Positions 45,442 to 54,899 of a stretch of DNA of 64,000 nt are shown here, piece by piece. The position numbers and the translations under genes were made by a program. Origin of the DNA: Deltaproteobacteria bacterium HGW-Deltaproteobacteria-13 (GTDB lineage Bacteria; Desulfobacterota; Syntrophia; Syntrophales; Smithellaceae); NCBI GenBank assembly GCA_002840555.1, contig PHBJ01000004.1, forward strand, positions 1-64,000, written 5' to 3'. The notes under the pieces were generated by a model. It saw nothing but the letters and a program-made list of their open reading frames with translations, did not search any database and had not been told where the DNA came from. How positions within the stretch are numbered: position 1 is the stretch's first letter; each line of letters starts with the position of its first letter.

Positions 45442-47511
45442 TTACGTTGCTATATTTAATCGCTGCCGGGCCATGCTGACGATTCCGGCAGTTTCCAGGA
45501 TCAAACCAACAGTGCCATCACCCATGATGGCCCCGCCGGCCACTCCCGGAACACTATTTATTCCTTTGCCCAGTAATTTGGTCACCACCTGTATCTGGGT
45601 CAAAAGATCGTCTACAAAAAGAGCGCAACGCTGTTGTCCCTCGCCTATCACTATCAGCAGACCGGCGGTGAGTTCGGTCTGGGCATCCGTAATATCAAAA
45701 AGTTTGTGCAACCTGAAAACCGGCAACAACTCCCCCCTGAAATCAAGCATTTCCGCCCTTTGGTTGACCGTGTGGATATCGGATTCCACGGGTCTGACTG
45801 CTTTTTGGATGTTGGCTATGGGCAGGATGTATCTTTGGGATCCCACTTTAACAACCATTCCGTCGGTTATGGCCATGGTCAAAGGCATTCTCATAATAAA
45901 GGCACAACCCTGACCTTCCGAACTTTGAACCTCTATTCTTCCCCGCAGGGATTCCACGCCCTGACGCACCACGTCCAACCCCACTCCGCGTCCCGACACC
46001 TCGGTTACCTGCTCGGCTGTGGAGAAACCCGGCTGAAATATCATCTGCCAGACTTCCTGGTCAGTCATCCGTTCGGCTGAATCTATCAAGCCCCGTTTTA
46101 TCGCCTTGTCTATTATCTTCTGACGGTTCAGCCCCCGGCCATCGTCCCAAACCGTAAGCATGATGCTGCCTTCGACACGGCCGGCCGTCAGATGAATGCG
46201 AGCATCCCCGGATTTCCCGGCCCGGCGGCGTTCTTCCGGCATTTCAATGCCGTGGTCAACCGCGTTCCGAATCAGATGAACCAGCGGATCGGCAATAATG
46301 TCAACCATGTTACGGTCAATCTCTATTTCATCCCCTTCAATCATGAAGCTTACCATCTTGCCATTTTTCTGGGAAAGGTCGCGGGCTAGCCGGGCCATTT
46401 TCTGGAAGGTGCCTTTCAGAGGAACCATACGCAAGATCATGCTTAAGTCCTGAAGTTCCCGCACGATCTTTCCGGCATGGGATATTTTTTTGTTAAGGTC
46501 GTGATGCTTACTGCCAACGATCAGTTCATCCTGTCCCACCATGGTCTGGGCAATAACCAGTTCACCGACCGTATCCAGCAGCTTGTCTAACCTGTCTATC
46601 TTGACCCTGACTGTAGACTCGGTGGTCTGGTCAGGAACCTGATTGGCGGAAGGGGCCTGATCTGTCGAAGCTTCCTTGTCTTTCCGGACAACCTTTTCCC
46701 TGGATACCGGTGATGCCGTTGATACCGGCCCGGCAGTATTTTCGATCGGCAGACCATTGACTTTTTGATCGCGGGTACCGGAGATAAAACTCCTCAACGC
46801 GCCCAGCAGATCTTCATGTCCCGAAGGCAGATTTATTTGCTGACCCGGGCCGGATGATTTCATCCTCTCCAAAATGCTTTTGATCATATCCAGCGACTTA
46901 AGGGACAGATCGGCATGGCTTCTCGTAAAAATCTCCTCGCCATCCCTGACTTTGACCAGCATGGATTCCGCCTGATGAGCCACGTCCTTAACGCAGTCCA
47001 GATTAATGAAGGAAGAAGTTCCTTTAATGGTGTGAAACCCCCTGAATATCGTATTGAGCAATTCCTGGTTATCCGGATCCTTTTCCCAGTTCAGGATTGC
47101 CGACTCGGCCATACTTGCGCATTCCATGTTTTCAACAATAAATTCGCTGAGCAGATCCGCGTCAAATTCCTCGGAAAGGGTAAAAATCAGCGATTCCATT
47201 TTTTCCGGCGGGACTGCTTTTTCCTGCGGTGCGCTCCGGGTTTTTTTCGGTTTTGCGCCGGAAGGATTTCGCACGCTAAGGTCCATGGCCTGCTCCAATA
47301 ATTCTCCCAGACGGGCTATTCCCGCCAAACGCGATTCAGGATCCTGATCCGGCCAGGCCTCTATGTCGGCGCATGCCTGCCCTAAAATATCTTTAAGAGG
47401 TCCCTTCGATTTTTTTTGGGTAAGAATCAGGTTTTTTTTGAATTCGTTCAAATCAGAAAGATTCTCGGGATCAAGTTCGATCAATGATATAGCAAGATGA
47501 TTCAGGTTCAT
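45442..47511 (-). CDS. cheA: Chemotaxis histidine kinase CheA
   Basis: A 689-residue kinase. The first 110 residues are an unassigned extension. The Hpt domain has the phosphorylated His160 in F-H-T-I-K-G-T-S-S-F. A dimerisation helix pair (P3) follows, then the HATPase domain (N-box H-L-I-R-N-A-V-D-H-G-I-E, G1 W-D-D-G-R-G-L, G2 G-R-G-V-G-L-D-V-V) and a C-terminal CheW-like P5 domain. No CheY-binding P2 domain is evident between Hpt and P3. First gene of the operon; promoter expected in 47512-47868. Confidence 0.96.
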   Translation of the reverse strand: MNLNHLAISLIELDPENLSDLNEFKKNLILTQKKSKGPLKDILGQACADIEAWPDQDPESRLAGIARLGELLEQAMDLSVRNPSGAKPKKTRSAPQEKAVPPEKMESLIFTLSEEFDADLLSEFIVENMECASMAESAILNWEKDPDNQELLNTIFRGFHTIKGTSSFINLDCVKDVAHQAESMLVKVRDGEEIFTRSHADLSLKSLDMIKSILERMKSSGPGQQINLPSGHEDLLGALRSFISGTRDQKVNGLPIENTAGPVSTASPVSREKVVRKDKEASTDQAPSANQVPDQTTESTVRVKIDRLDKLLDTVGELVIAQTMVGQDELIVGSKHHDLNKKISHAGKIVRELQDLSMILRMVPLKGTFQKMARLARDLSQKNGKMVSFMIEGDEIEIDRNMVDIIADPLVHLIRNAVDHGIEMPEERRRAGKSGDARIHLTAGRVEGSIMLTVWDDGRGLNRQKIIDKAIKRGLIDSAERMTDQEVWQMIFQPGFSTAEQVTEVSGRGVGLDVVRQGVESLRGRIEVQSSEGQGCAFIMRMPLTMAITDGMVVKVGSQRYILPIANIQKAVRPVESDIHTVNQRAEMLDFRGELLPVFRLHKLFDITDAQTELTAGLLIVIGEGQQRCALFVDDLLTQIQVVTKLLGKGINSVPGVAGGAIMGDGTVGLILETAGIVSMARQRLNIAT

Positions 47512-47868
47512 TTTTTATCTTTTCAAATATTTATTTTACTGAATGCTGCATGTCAAAAAGTTGCAGGATATAACAGAAGATATTCCCAGAAACAGCCCCC
47601 CACGTATATAAATTATTAAATGTTTTTATCGGCTTTGTCAATATATTGTTATACTTATTAAAATACGAGTTGTTTACACGATACCGGCAACCGGTTAACA
47701 TTGATAAAAAACAGGTGGCGCATCATATCGAATCAATCATTTTTTAAGATATTGACTCCCCAATATTTCTATAATAGGATAAATTATATGGTGAGAATGT
47801 GCGTGCGACATCTTTATGAAGACAAGCAATAGAAAACAGAGATCATTTATTACAGAGCTGAATATTCA
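47512..47868. other. Divergent promoter region of cheA and the diguanylate cyclase gene
   Basis: About 357 AT-rich bases without a gene. It contains copy B of the repeated element (47683-47731). It should hold the promoter of the nine-gene che operon leftwards and of the GGDEF gene rightwards. TTGACT at 47753 followed by TATAAT at 47770 is a sigma-70-like pair on the plus strand, but with short spacing. Confidence 0.4.
47683..47731. repeat. cheA upstream element (copy B)
   Basis: Counterpart of 36778-36826; the same three word blocks at the same spacing. It lies about 170 bases before the cheA start codon. Confidence 0.55.
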
Positions 47869-48771
47869 ATGAATTTTTCCCAGGTATTTGACATGGTTGA
47901 TATCGGCCTTGTCATATTGGATAGAGATTTACATGTCCGCCACTGGAACCGCTGGATGCATCTGCACAGCGGTATTGATCCCGGCAGCATAACAGGATCC
48001 ATTGTTTTTGATACTTTTCCGAATTTAAAACATCCACGCTTTATTAACAAGTGTAAGGCCGTCCTAACTTTTGGCAATTTTTGTTTTTTTTCTCAAAAAT
48101 TACATCACTATTTATTTCCCTTTAAACCGGCAAGTTTTTTTTATCCCGATTTTGATTTCATGCAGCAAAGTTGTACCATGGGACCTCTGCGCGGCGAAAA
48201 CGGTTCTATTGAATATATTTTCATCGCCGTTCATGACGTAACCGACACAGTGACCTTCGAGCAAAAGCTCATGGAACTCAACAGGAAGGATGCTCTAACC
48301 GGTGTTCAAAACCGCCGCAGTCTGGAAATAAACCTGAAAGAAGAAATTGAAAGAACCAGACGTTACCGCCATCCACTGAGCATGATCATGCTCGACATTG
48401 ATCATTTCAAAAAAGTAAACGATACTTACGGCCATCAATGCGGTGATTATATTTTACAGCAAATTGCCCTGGCCATTGAAAAGATCACCAGAAGCCAGGA
48501 TATTTTGGCGCGTTACGGAGGAGAAGAATTCTGTTGCTTATTACCCGAAACTTCGATAGAAGGGGCAAAATTGCTTGCGGAACGGTTTCGAAAGAAAATT
48601 TCTGAAAAAGCATACAGCTACCTTGACAAGAGCATTGCCGTAACCATCAGCCTGGGAGTATCAACCTTAAAGGAAGAAACGGATACGGCGGAAACACTTC
48701 TGGAAAAAGCGGACTCAGCGCTCTATGCGGCCAAGAATTCCGGACGCAATCGTGTTGAAGTTGAAATATGA
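47869..48771 (+). CDS. PAS-GGDEF diguanylate cyclase
   Basis: A 300-residue soluble protein: a PAS-like domain (residues about 1-125, M-V-D-I-G-L-V-I-L-D-R-D) and a GGDEF domain with active site R-Y-G-G-E-E-F. The inhibitory I-site R-S-Q-D stands five residues before G-G-E-E-F, so product feedback is likely. It makes cyclic di-GMP and lies next to the che locus, suggesting linked control of motility or attachment. Confidence 0.93.
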   Translation: MNFSQVFDMVDIGLVILDRDLHVRHWNRWMHLHSGIDPGSITGSIVFDTFPNLKHPRFINKCKAVLTFGNFCFFSQKLHHYLFPFKPASFFYPDFDFMQQSCTMGPLRGENGSIEYIFIAVHDVTDTVTFEQKLMELNRKDALTGVQNRRSLEINLKEEIERTRRYRHPLSMIMLDIDHFKKVNDTYGHQCGDYILQQIALAIEKITRSQDILARYGGEEFCCLLPETSIEGAKLLAERFRKKISEKAYSYLDKSIAVTISLGVSTLKEETDTAETLLEKADSALYAAKNSGRNRVEVEI

Positions 48772-48878
48772 AAACGGAACAATATTTTCAGGAAAATAAG
48801 GCAAAGTAAATTTTACAGTTTTCCAATAAACTGTTATATAAACACAGAGAATAGGATATCTCTTAACAAGAGGTTTTT

Positions 48879-49259
48879 ATGATTAAAAAAATATTAATTG
48901 TTGACGACTCTGTTATATCTGTAAAGATAATGAAGAGCTGTATCCCCAAAGATAAAGACTACGAATTGTTTGATGCATCCGATGGTCAGCAAGGTGTAGA
49001 AAAATATAAGGAAATTAAACCCGATCTCACTTTTATGGATCTGACGATGCCCGTCATGGATGGGTTTCAGGCCCTGGAAGAAATTGTAAAATTAGATCAA
49101 AAAGCAATGGTCATCATTTGTACGGCGGATGTGCAAATCAAGGCCATTGCCAAAGCCCATAAACTGGGCGCTTTTTCAGTTGTTAAAAAGCCGCCGGCAA
49201 AAGAATCTATAGCAGCGGCCATCAAAGAAGCGGAAGAGGCTCTGGCCACGCGTGGATAA
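48879..49259 (+). CDS. CheY-like single-domain response regulator
   Basis: A 126-residue receiver with D9, D10, phospho-acceptor Asp54 (F-M-D-L-T-M-P-V-M-D-G) and the conserved lysine in V-V-K-K-P-P. AGAGG precedes the ATG. It is followed after 3 bases by a CheC-like gene, a typical regulator/phosphatase pairing. No output domain. Confidence 0.92.
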   Translation: MIKKILIVDDSVISVKIMKSCIPKDKDYELFDASDGQQGVEKYKEIKPDLTFMDLTMPVMDGFQALEEIVKLDQKAMVIICTADVQIKAIAKAHKLGAFSVVKKPPAKESIAAAIKEAEEALATRG

Positions 49260-49262
49260 CGT

Positions 49263-49904
49263 ATGTTAAAAAACACCAAAGTGATGATTACGGCCGAAGA
49301 AACTGATATCCTGCAGGAAATCATGAATATTGCTTTTGGCCGCGCAGCCGCGGATCTTGCCGAGTGTATAGATATCTTTGTTCTCCTGAGTACGCCTGAT
49401 ATCAAACTTCTGCAAGCTTCTGATCTTCCGGCATACGTCAGCAGCGAGCTCCAGAAATTCGATAAAGTATCCGTTGTCGAACAGAATTTTTGGGGTAAAT
49501 TTAAAGGAAGCGCTTTTTTGTTTTTTCCCTCCGGAACCGGGAGAAGAATGGTTTCTCTGTTTGACGGCGGAGATAAATTTCTCGAGTCGGATCCTATTCA
49601 TGAACTGGAAAAAGAAACCTTTCTGGAAATCGGCAACATTCTGATCGGAGCCTGCATCGGGAAAATTGCCGAACTTTTAGGAGATGTTTCCACTTATTCA
49701 CCGCCTCGTGTTCTCGTTGAAAAAAGTCAGCACGACATCGTCTCCAACAGCCTGATTGCTCCTGATAATGTAGCCATTGTTTTAAGGACGGTCTTCGAAT
49801 TTAACGAGAAAAACATCAGCGGCTATCTGTTTATTGTCACCAAACAGGAATCTTTTGCCTGGTTAAAGTCTGCTTTGAACAAATACGTAGAACAGTTCGA
49901 ATAG
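49263..49904 (+). CDS. cheC: CheC-like CheY-P phosphatase
   Basis: A 213-residue CheC-family protein with two active-site helices: E-I-M-N-I-A-F-G-R-A-A near residue 19 and E-I-G-N-I-L-I-G-A-C-I near 122, each with E and N three apart. It probably dephosphorylates the response regulator encoded 3 bases upstream. This makes a second phosphatase next to the CheX at 38045. Confidence 0.85.
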   Translation: MLKNTKVMITAEETDILQEIMNIAFGRAAADLAECIDIFVLLSTPDIKLLQASDLPAYVSSELQKFDKVSVVEQNFWGKFKGSAFLFFPSGTGRRMVSLFDGGDKFLESDPIHELEKETFLEIGNILIGACIGKIAELLGDVSTYSPPRVLVEKSQHDIVSNSLIAPDNVAIVLRTVFEFNEKNISGYLFIVTKQESFAWLKSALNKYVEQFE

Positions 49905-49919
49905 TATGGCGAACCCTAT

Positions 49920-50570
49920 TTAAAGACGCAGATACGGCAGCATCATCTCTTCCAGCTTTTTTCTCTGATTTTCAAATTCAGCTTTATCCATTTCTGACGG
50001 CAATTCAATTCTCGCAAGATATTTCACAGTAACGCGGGAGAAAGGTTTAGGAATCATAAACCTGTCCCAGCTGTGTAAATACCAGGCACGATCAGCAATG
50101 ACAACTCCGGGCACGATCACGGCACCCGCTCCGTGGGCAATGGCAATAGCGCCGAGCTTGGCCACTCCCGCGGGTCCACGCGGCCCGTCAAGAATGTGCG
50201 CCGCCAGACGGTAATCTCTCAACCTGTAAATCATGCCTTTAAGGGCAGCGCTTGCACTTCGGGAAGAAGAGCCCCACACGGTGTGGAACCCTGCCCGCCC
50301 GGCAATGCCGCCGGCAATCTGTCCGTCCAGACTTTTGGAAGACATCAGGGCCGGCTCATATTTTCTGTACTTTTTAAAAAAACGAATCCCTACAAAAAAC
50401 TGCTGATGCCAACCGCACAGAAGGACCTTCCCTCCTTGTTCCAGATAATGAAACCATTCATTTTCATTTTCTATTTTCAGCCGGAACGTCGAACAATAAA
50501 GCCGTGCAATCCAGTAAATAAAAGCTCCGGCAGTCCTGGTTTTAGCGATTTTACGTAATTTTTTAAACAT
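49920..50570 (-). CDS. DUF374 lysophospholipid acyltransferase-like protein
   Basis: A 216-residue protein of the DUF374 group, related to PlsC/LpxL acyltransferases: L-L-C-G-W-H-Q-Q-F-F-V (histidine in the H-x4-D-like position) and D-G-P-R-G-P-A-G as the second motif. Such proteins probably acylate lipid A precursors or phospholipids at the inner membrane. Convergent with the CheC gene. Confidence 0.75.
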   Translation of the reverse strand: MFKKLRKIAKTRTAGAFIYWIARLYCSTFRLKIENENEWFHYLEQGGKVLLCGWHQQFFVGIRFFKKYRKYEPALMSSKSLDGQIAGGIAGRAGFHTVWGSSSRSASAALKGMIYRLRDYRLAAHILDGPRGPAGVAKLGAIAIAHGAGAVIVPGVVIADRAWYLHSWDRFMIPKPFSRVTVKYLARIELPSEMDKAEFENQRKKLEEMMLPYLRL

Positions 50571-50724
50571 CTTTGATTCCCCATGTTATATATTCTTAAA
50601 ATAATCATGAATACTCAATGAGTGCAAGCGCGAATTTTATTTTGACTTGATTATCGATGTAAGATTGTTTAAATAATTTATGGGTGAACAGTTTTGCCGG
50701 ACAGACAGGTGCGAGGAATCTTTT

Positions 50725-52296
50725 ATGACTCATCCCCGATTAATTGAAACCATGAAAAAACCTGATTTTTACCCTCATCATCCGGCAGAGGTTGAATTCA
50801 TCCAGACCCATATTTCTTATGTTTTTATCGCCGGAGATATTGTTTATAAAGTTAAAAAACATCTCCAATTTGATTTTCTGGATTTCACAAGTCTGGAAAA
50901 ACGAAAATTCTACTGTGAAGAAGAGCTGAGATTAAATAGACGCCTTGCCCCCGACACCTATCTGGATGTTGTTGCGATATCACGAGACTCCCAAGGGAAC
51001 TTTACATTAGATAAGGGAGCAGAGATTATTGATTACGCTGTGCGGATGAAAAAGCTTCCTGCCGACAGAATGCTCAAAACACTTCTTTCAAAGGGAATGG
51101 CCGATGAAAAAATAATGGATGCCGTGGCCCGGAAAATTGCCGTTTTTCATCAACAGGCTCAAACAGGCGGCCACATTGACGAAATGGGAGATATTGAAAA
51201 CATTCGTCTCAATAACGAGGAAAATTTCGCCGAAACAACAAAATATATCAATGTCACCGTTCCCGAATATCAATATAAATTCATCAGGGATTACGTGAGA
51301 AAATTTCTGACTGCGAAGAAAGCGCTTTTTGCCAAAAGGGTAGCCGGTCACAAGATCAGGGATTGTCACGGTGATTTGCATCTTGATCACATTTGCATAA
51401 CGGATGACATCGTCATTTTCGACTGCATCGAATTTAACGAGCGCTTCCGCTGCGGCGATGTCGCGGAAGATGTGGCTTTCTTAACGATGGATATTGATTT
51501 CAACGGCTTCCCCCGGCACGCCGATGATTTCGTACAATCCTATGTTAAATATTCCGGCGATGCCGACATGCTCACCCTGCTGAATTTTTACCGTTGTTAT
51601 TACGCTTACGTGCGCGGGAAAGTAAACGGGTTTCGTCTGGCTCAAAAGGAAGTTACAAAAAATGAACGCGCGGAAATTACAAAAACCGCAGCAAAATACT
51701 TTGATCTTGCTTACACCTACGCCGCCCGTTTGGATCAACCGGTGTTAATTTTAACCGCGGGACTGATGGGTTCGGGAAAAAGTTATCAGGCGCGCACACT
51801 CGCATCCCGTTTTGGCGCGGAAGTCATTCGCACCGATATCCTGCGCAAAGAATCATTCCGGATGGAACCTACCGACCGGCGTTATGAAGATTTCGGCCGG
51901 GGTATTTATTCCGACGATATTTCCCTTCTTATCTACAACAAGGCTTTTGATCTGGCCGAACAGAAAATCAGACAGGGAAAACCGGTGATTATTGACGCTT
52001 CCTTCAAGAGACGGACCGAGCGGCAAAGGGCGCTGGATCTGGCGCGGAATCTCGGCATTCGTTTTTATATCCTGGAATGCGTCTGTCCCGATGACATAAC
52101 CAAGAGACGTCTGGAAAGAAGAGTACGGGAAAACAATAATGCCTCAGACGGACGATGGGAACTGTTTCAAAAGCAGAAAGACGAATTTGACGCCATTGAT
52201 GAAGTGCCGGATGATTGTCACATTAAGATTGACACTTCCGCCAACCCGGAAATCAAGCGGCAGGATATTATCAGAAAAATTAAATGGGAAGAATAA
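50725..52296 (+). CDS. Fused APH-like kinase and P-loop (AAA_33/zeta-type) kinase
   Basis: A 523-residue protein with two halves. The first 330 residues resemble aminoglycoside/choline kinase folds: Y-K-V-K-K-H near 46-51, catalytic loop C-H-G-D-L-H-L-D-H-I and I-F-D-C-I-E-F-N. The rest has Walker A G-L-M-G-S-G-K-S and a gluconate-kinase/zeta-like lid with arginines (K-R-R-L-E-R-R). Widely found in proteobacteria, with unknown substrates. GAGG precedes ATG 50725; an ATG 45 bases upstream is less likely. Confidence 0.8.
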   Translation: MTHPRLIETMKKPDFYPHHPAEVEFIQTHISYVFIAGDIVYKVKKHLQFDFLDFTSLEKRKFYCEEELRLNRRLAPDTYLDVVAISRDSQGNFTLDKGAEIIDYAVRMKKLPADRMLKTLLSKGMADEKIMDAVARKIAVFHQQAQTGGHIDEMGDIENIRLNNEENFAETTKYINVTVPEYQYKFIRDYVRKFLTAKKALFAKRVAGHKIRDCHGDLHLDHICITDDIVIFDCIEFNERFRCGDVAEDVAFLTMDIDFNGFPRHADDFVQSYVKYSGDADMLTLLNFYRCYYAYVRGKVNGFRLAQKEVTKNERAEITKTAAKYFDLAYTYAARLDQPVLILTAGLMGSGKSYQARTLASRFGAEVIRTDILRKESFRMEPTDRRYEDFGRGIYSDDISLLIYNKAFDLAEQKIRQGKPVIIDASFKRRTERQRALDLARNLGIRFYILECVCPDDITKRRLERRVRENNNASDGRWELFQKQKDEFDAIDEVPDDCHIKIDTSANPEIKRQDIIRKIKWEE

Positions 52297-52325
52297 ATTC
52301 GGATTTAATCAGGTTAATATAAATA

Positions 52326-53114
52326 TTATTTTTTTGCGGCTTTTTGTTTCTTTTCTTCCTCTTTCTTTTTCTTCTCTTCCTCTTTCTTCGCCTTTTCCGC
52401 CTCTTCTTTTAATTTCAGTTTTTCTTCCTCGGCGATTTTTGCTTTGGTTTCACTAATGTAATACTCGATCTTATAGTCGAGGCCGAGGTTGGCGTAATCA
52501 CTCGCCACTTTCTCAAAACGCGCAAGGGCTGCCTGATATTTTTTCTGTTTGAGGTAATAATTCCCCACGTAAAATTCCCGTTCGGCAAGTTTCTGTCTGA
52601 CTTCCCGCAGCATTTTTCCAGCCATGGTTGAGAATTTACTTTCAGGATATCGCGCGATCAACCTTTCCCATTCCTTTTTGGCGGCAATCGTTTCCGTCTG
52701 ATCGCGATCAACCGATTCCATCTGATTATAATGGCACATTCCCAACTGATAAATGGCGTAAGGAACATTTTCGTTTATGGGATGAAGAGAAATAAAGTCC
52801 ATGTAAGCGCTCTCCGCCGTAGCGTATTCCTTATCACTGTACATGGAATCGGCCACCCCGATCTCCGCTAAAATGGCCATATCGTGCAATGGATATTCTT
52901 CCTTGAGGCGCAGGAAATATTCCTGAGCTTTTTTATAATGGCCGTCCCTGTATTCAGCGGACGCCCGTGAATAAAGTCCTTCGGGAGAAGCTTTAACCGT
53001 TTCTTTTTTACCAAATAAATCCGAAAACGAAAAGCCGCTGATAATCAACAACACTGATAAAGCAAACAAAATGATACTTAATCTTTTTATTCTTCTGAAT
53101 ATTCGTGAATACAT
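52326..53114 (-). CDS. bamD: Outer membrane assembly factor BamD-like TPR protein
   Basis: A 262-residue protein. Residues about 45-220 form TPR-like helices of the BamD/YfiO type (L-Y-S-R-A-S-A-E-Y-R-D-G-H-Y-K-K-A; A-I-Y-Q-L-G-M-C-H-Y-N). The last 40 residues are an almost pure Lys/Glu tail. The N-terminus is a membrane-spanning or signal segment, but no lipobox cysteine is present, unlike standard BamD lipoproteins. It begins 29 bases after trxA. Confidence 0.8.
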   Translation of the reverse strand: MYSRIFRRIKRLSIILFALSVLLIISGFSFSDLFGKKETVKASPEGLYSRASAEYRDGHYKKAQEYFLRLKEEYPLHDMAILAEIGVADSMYSDKEYATAESAYMDFISLHPINENVPYAIYQLGMCHYNQMESVDRDQTETIAAKKEWERLIARYPESKFSTMAGKMLREVRQKLAEREFYVGNYYLKQKKYQAALARFEKVASDYANLGLDYKIEYYISETKAKIAEEEKLKLKEEAEKAKKEEEKKKKEEEKKQKAAKK

Positions 53115-53143
53115 CGAATCACAACCTTTTCATTTAAATAATT

Positions 53144-53473
53144 TTATAAGGATTTTTTTATGAAATCTTCAAGTCTTGTCTGGGGAACGAGACCAACGAG
53201 AGTATCCAATACCTGGCCGTCTTTAAAAAGAATAAGGGTCGGTATACTGCGCACGGTATATTTAAGCGCTGTCTTTTGATTTTCATCAACATTCAATTTC
53301 ATAATTTTAACATTATCTTTAAACTGTTCCGCAAGTTGTTCCACAATAGGCCCGATAGCTTTGCATGGACCGCACCAGGGAGCCCAGAAATCAATAAGCA
53401 CCGGTTTTGCGCTTTTCAAAACTTCATTTTCAAAGTTATCATCGGTGGCAACACCTAAATATTGACTGCTCAT
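53144..53473 (-). CDS. trxA: Thioredoxin
   Basis: A 109-residue thioredoxin with active site W-C-G-P-C-K, the cis-proline region S-I-P-T-L and the buried Asp in L-I-D-F-W-A-P. It is a cytoplasmic disulfide reductant. ATG 53473 has GGAGG 8 bases upstream; the open frame upstream to 53605 is not translated by that signal. The bamD-like gene follows. Confidence 0.96.
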   Translation of the reverse strand: MSSQYLGVATDDNFENEVLKSAKPVLIDFWAPWCGPCKAIGPIVEQLAEQFKDNVKIMKLNVDENQKTALKYTVRSIPTLILFKDGQVLDTLVGLVPQTRLEDFIKKSL

Positions 53474-53713
53474 AAGTAACGCCTCCTGACTTTTTATTGC
53501 AAGGTTATATGTCATAATAAAACCATGAAAGTCAAATGCTATCTGATGGCATAAAAATAATAACAAATCGCGCGGAACCTGACACTTCATGAGATTATCC
53601 GGCAATCAACTTTCTATTATTATTTATGTTTGTCTCCCGTCGGCGGAGGATAAGTTCATTTTTTTGACTGCATGACATTAATTTGCTATAGAAACTGCAT
53701 CAAAGGAGATTTT

Positions 53714-54424
53714 ATGGGTATTTTGGGCGTTATTTCCAACAAACTGGTCATGGAAAGAAGCGATTTATTAAAAAATAGCAAGGCCAAATTGATGAAAAAT
53801 AAATTTGGCCTCGCATCTGTTCTGATGACGGATGAAGTAGCCTGGATTCCCCGGCACAACAATGACCCTGATAATTATACTTTACCGCATTTGATCAATT
53901 ATCGTGCCAATTTACAAGCGCTAAAGGATCTGGAAGTTACTGAAATAGTGGGCATAAACTCCACCGGCTCATTAAAAAAAGACTTATCTCCCGGAATGAT
54001 TGTCATTCCAGATGATTTTATTACATTGACGGCAACACCAACGATTCATCAAAACAGCGCGGTCCATATCATTCCGTCATTAAACGAGAAGGTGCGGCAA
54101 AAGCTCATCAAAGCGGCGCAAAACAGCAAAATTGAAGTTGTCGTTAACGGAACATACTGGCAAACGCAGGGGCCCCGTCTGGAAACTAAAGCGGAAATCA
54201 AAATGATGGCCAATTTTGCCGATATTGTCGGCATGACCATGGCCAATGAAGCCGTCATTGCACTGGAATTGGATATACCTTATGCCTGCGTCTGTTCTAT
54301 TGATAACTTCGGCAACGGCCTTTTGGATAAGCCTTTAAATATGGAAGAAATCATTGCCGGCACCCGTAAAAACGCCGATTCCATGATTCAATTACTGCAC
54401 GGCTACCTGAAATTATCCGCTTAA
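53714..54424 (+). CDS. MTAP/purine nucleoside phosphorylase-like protein
   Basis: A 236-residue nucleoside phosphorylase-II family protein: N-S-T-G-S-L (phosphate/base region), W-Q-T-Q-G-P-R-L-E-T-K-A-E-I and the ribose-binding G-M-T-M-A-N-E-A. These match methylthioadenosine or methylthioinosine phosphorylase, used in MTA salvage. It is shorter than typical MTAP (about 270-290). AAAGGAG precedes ATG 53714. Convergent with the tandem-repeat gene. Confidence 0.85.
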   Translation: MGILGVISNKLVMERSDLLKNSKAKLMKNKFGLASVLMTDEVAWIPRHNNDPDNYTLPHLINYRANLQALKDLEVTEIVGINSTGSLKKDLSPGMIVIPDDFITLTATPTIHQNSAVHIIPSLNEKVRQKLIKAAQNSKIEVVVNGTYWQTQGPRLETKAEIKMMANFADIVGMTMANEAVIALELDIPYACVCSIDNFGNGLLDKPLNMEEIIAGTRKNADSMIQLLHGYLKLSA

Positions 54425-54428
54425 AAAA

Positions 54429-54863
54429 TCAGAATGCCCCCAATTGACACGGCTTTATTTTTATCTGCATCACCTCGCAAGCGGCACAAACCTTCATTCG
54501 GGGAATCATTAATTTTTCTGCAATTTCCCAGGCCGCGGCACAGGAAAGCTTTCCATCTTTCAGGGAAGAGGCTATCTTTTCTTGCAATTCCGGCGCTGCA
54601 TCTTTGGCAGGCTTGACAATTTTTTTAGTCTCGCCATAACCGAAAATCCCCAGCTGGCATTCAACAATATTGATATTCAAAATATCAATAGCTTTACCGA
54701 TCTCACCGAGCGTCAGCCTTTTATTGCCGGCAATTTCCTCCGCCGTTTTACAGGAAATATTATTATCTTTTGTCTGTTTGAGAATCTCCTGTTTCAGATC
54801 TTCATCAATTTTGGAATCCGGAGGATGCTTCTTAAAATATTTTCCTTTATCTTCATGTGCCAT
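54429..54863 (-). CDS. Tandem-repeat protein with Cys-Gln-Leu-Gly motifs, function unknown
   Basis: A 144-residue protein. Two homologous units are visible, residues about 20-78 and 85-144. Each has L-x-x-x-I, (I/L)-S-C-x-x-A-x-E-I-A, a helix, then I-x-x-C-Q-L-G-(I/A)-F. Each unit looks like a small helix-turn-helix-type bundle with two conserved cysteines, so a metal or redox site is possible. I do not recognise the family. GGAGGGAG precedes the ATG. Confidence 0.65.
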   Translation of the reverse strand: MAHEDKGKYFKKHPPDSKIDEDLKQEILKQTKDNNISCKTAEEIAGNKRLTLGEIGKAIDILNINIVECQLGIFGYGETKKIVKPAKDAAPELQEKIASSLKDGKLSCAAAWEIAEKLMIPRMKVCAACEVMQIKIKPCQLGAF

Positions 54864-54899
54864 AATGTTCTCCCTCCTATGAAATAATATTCGAGAAAA

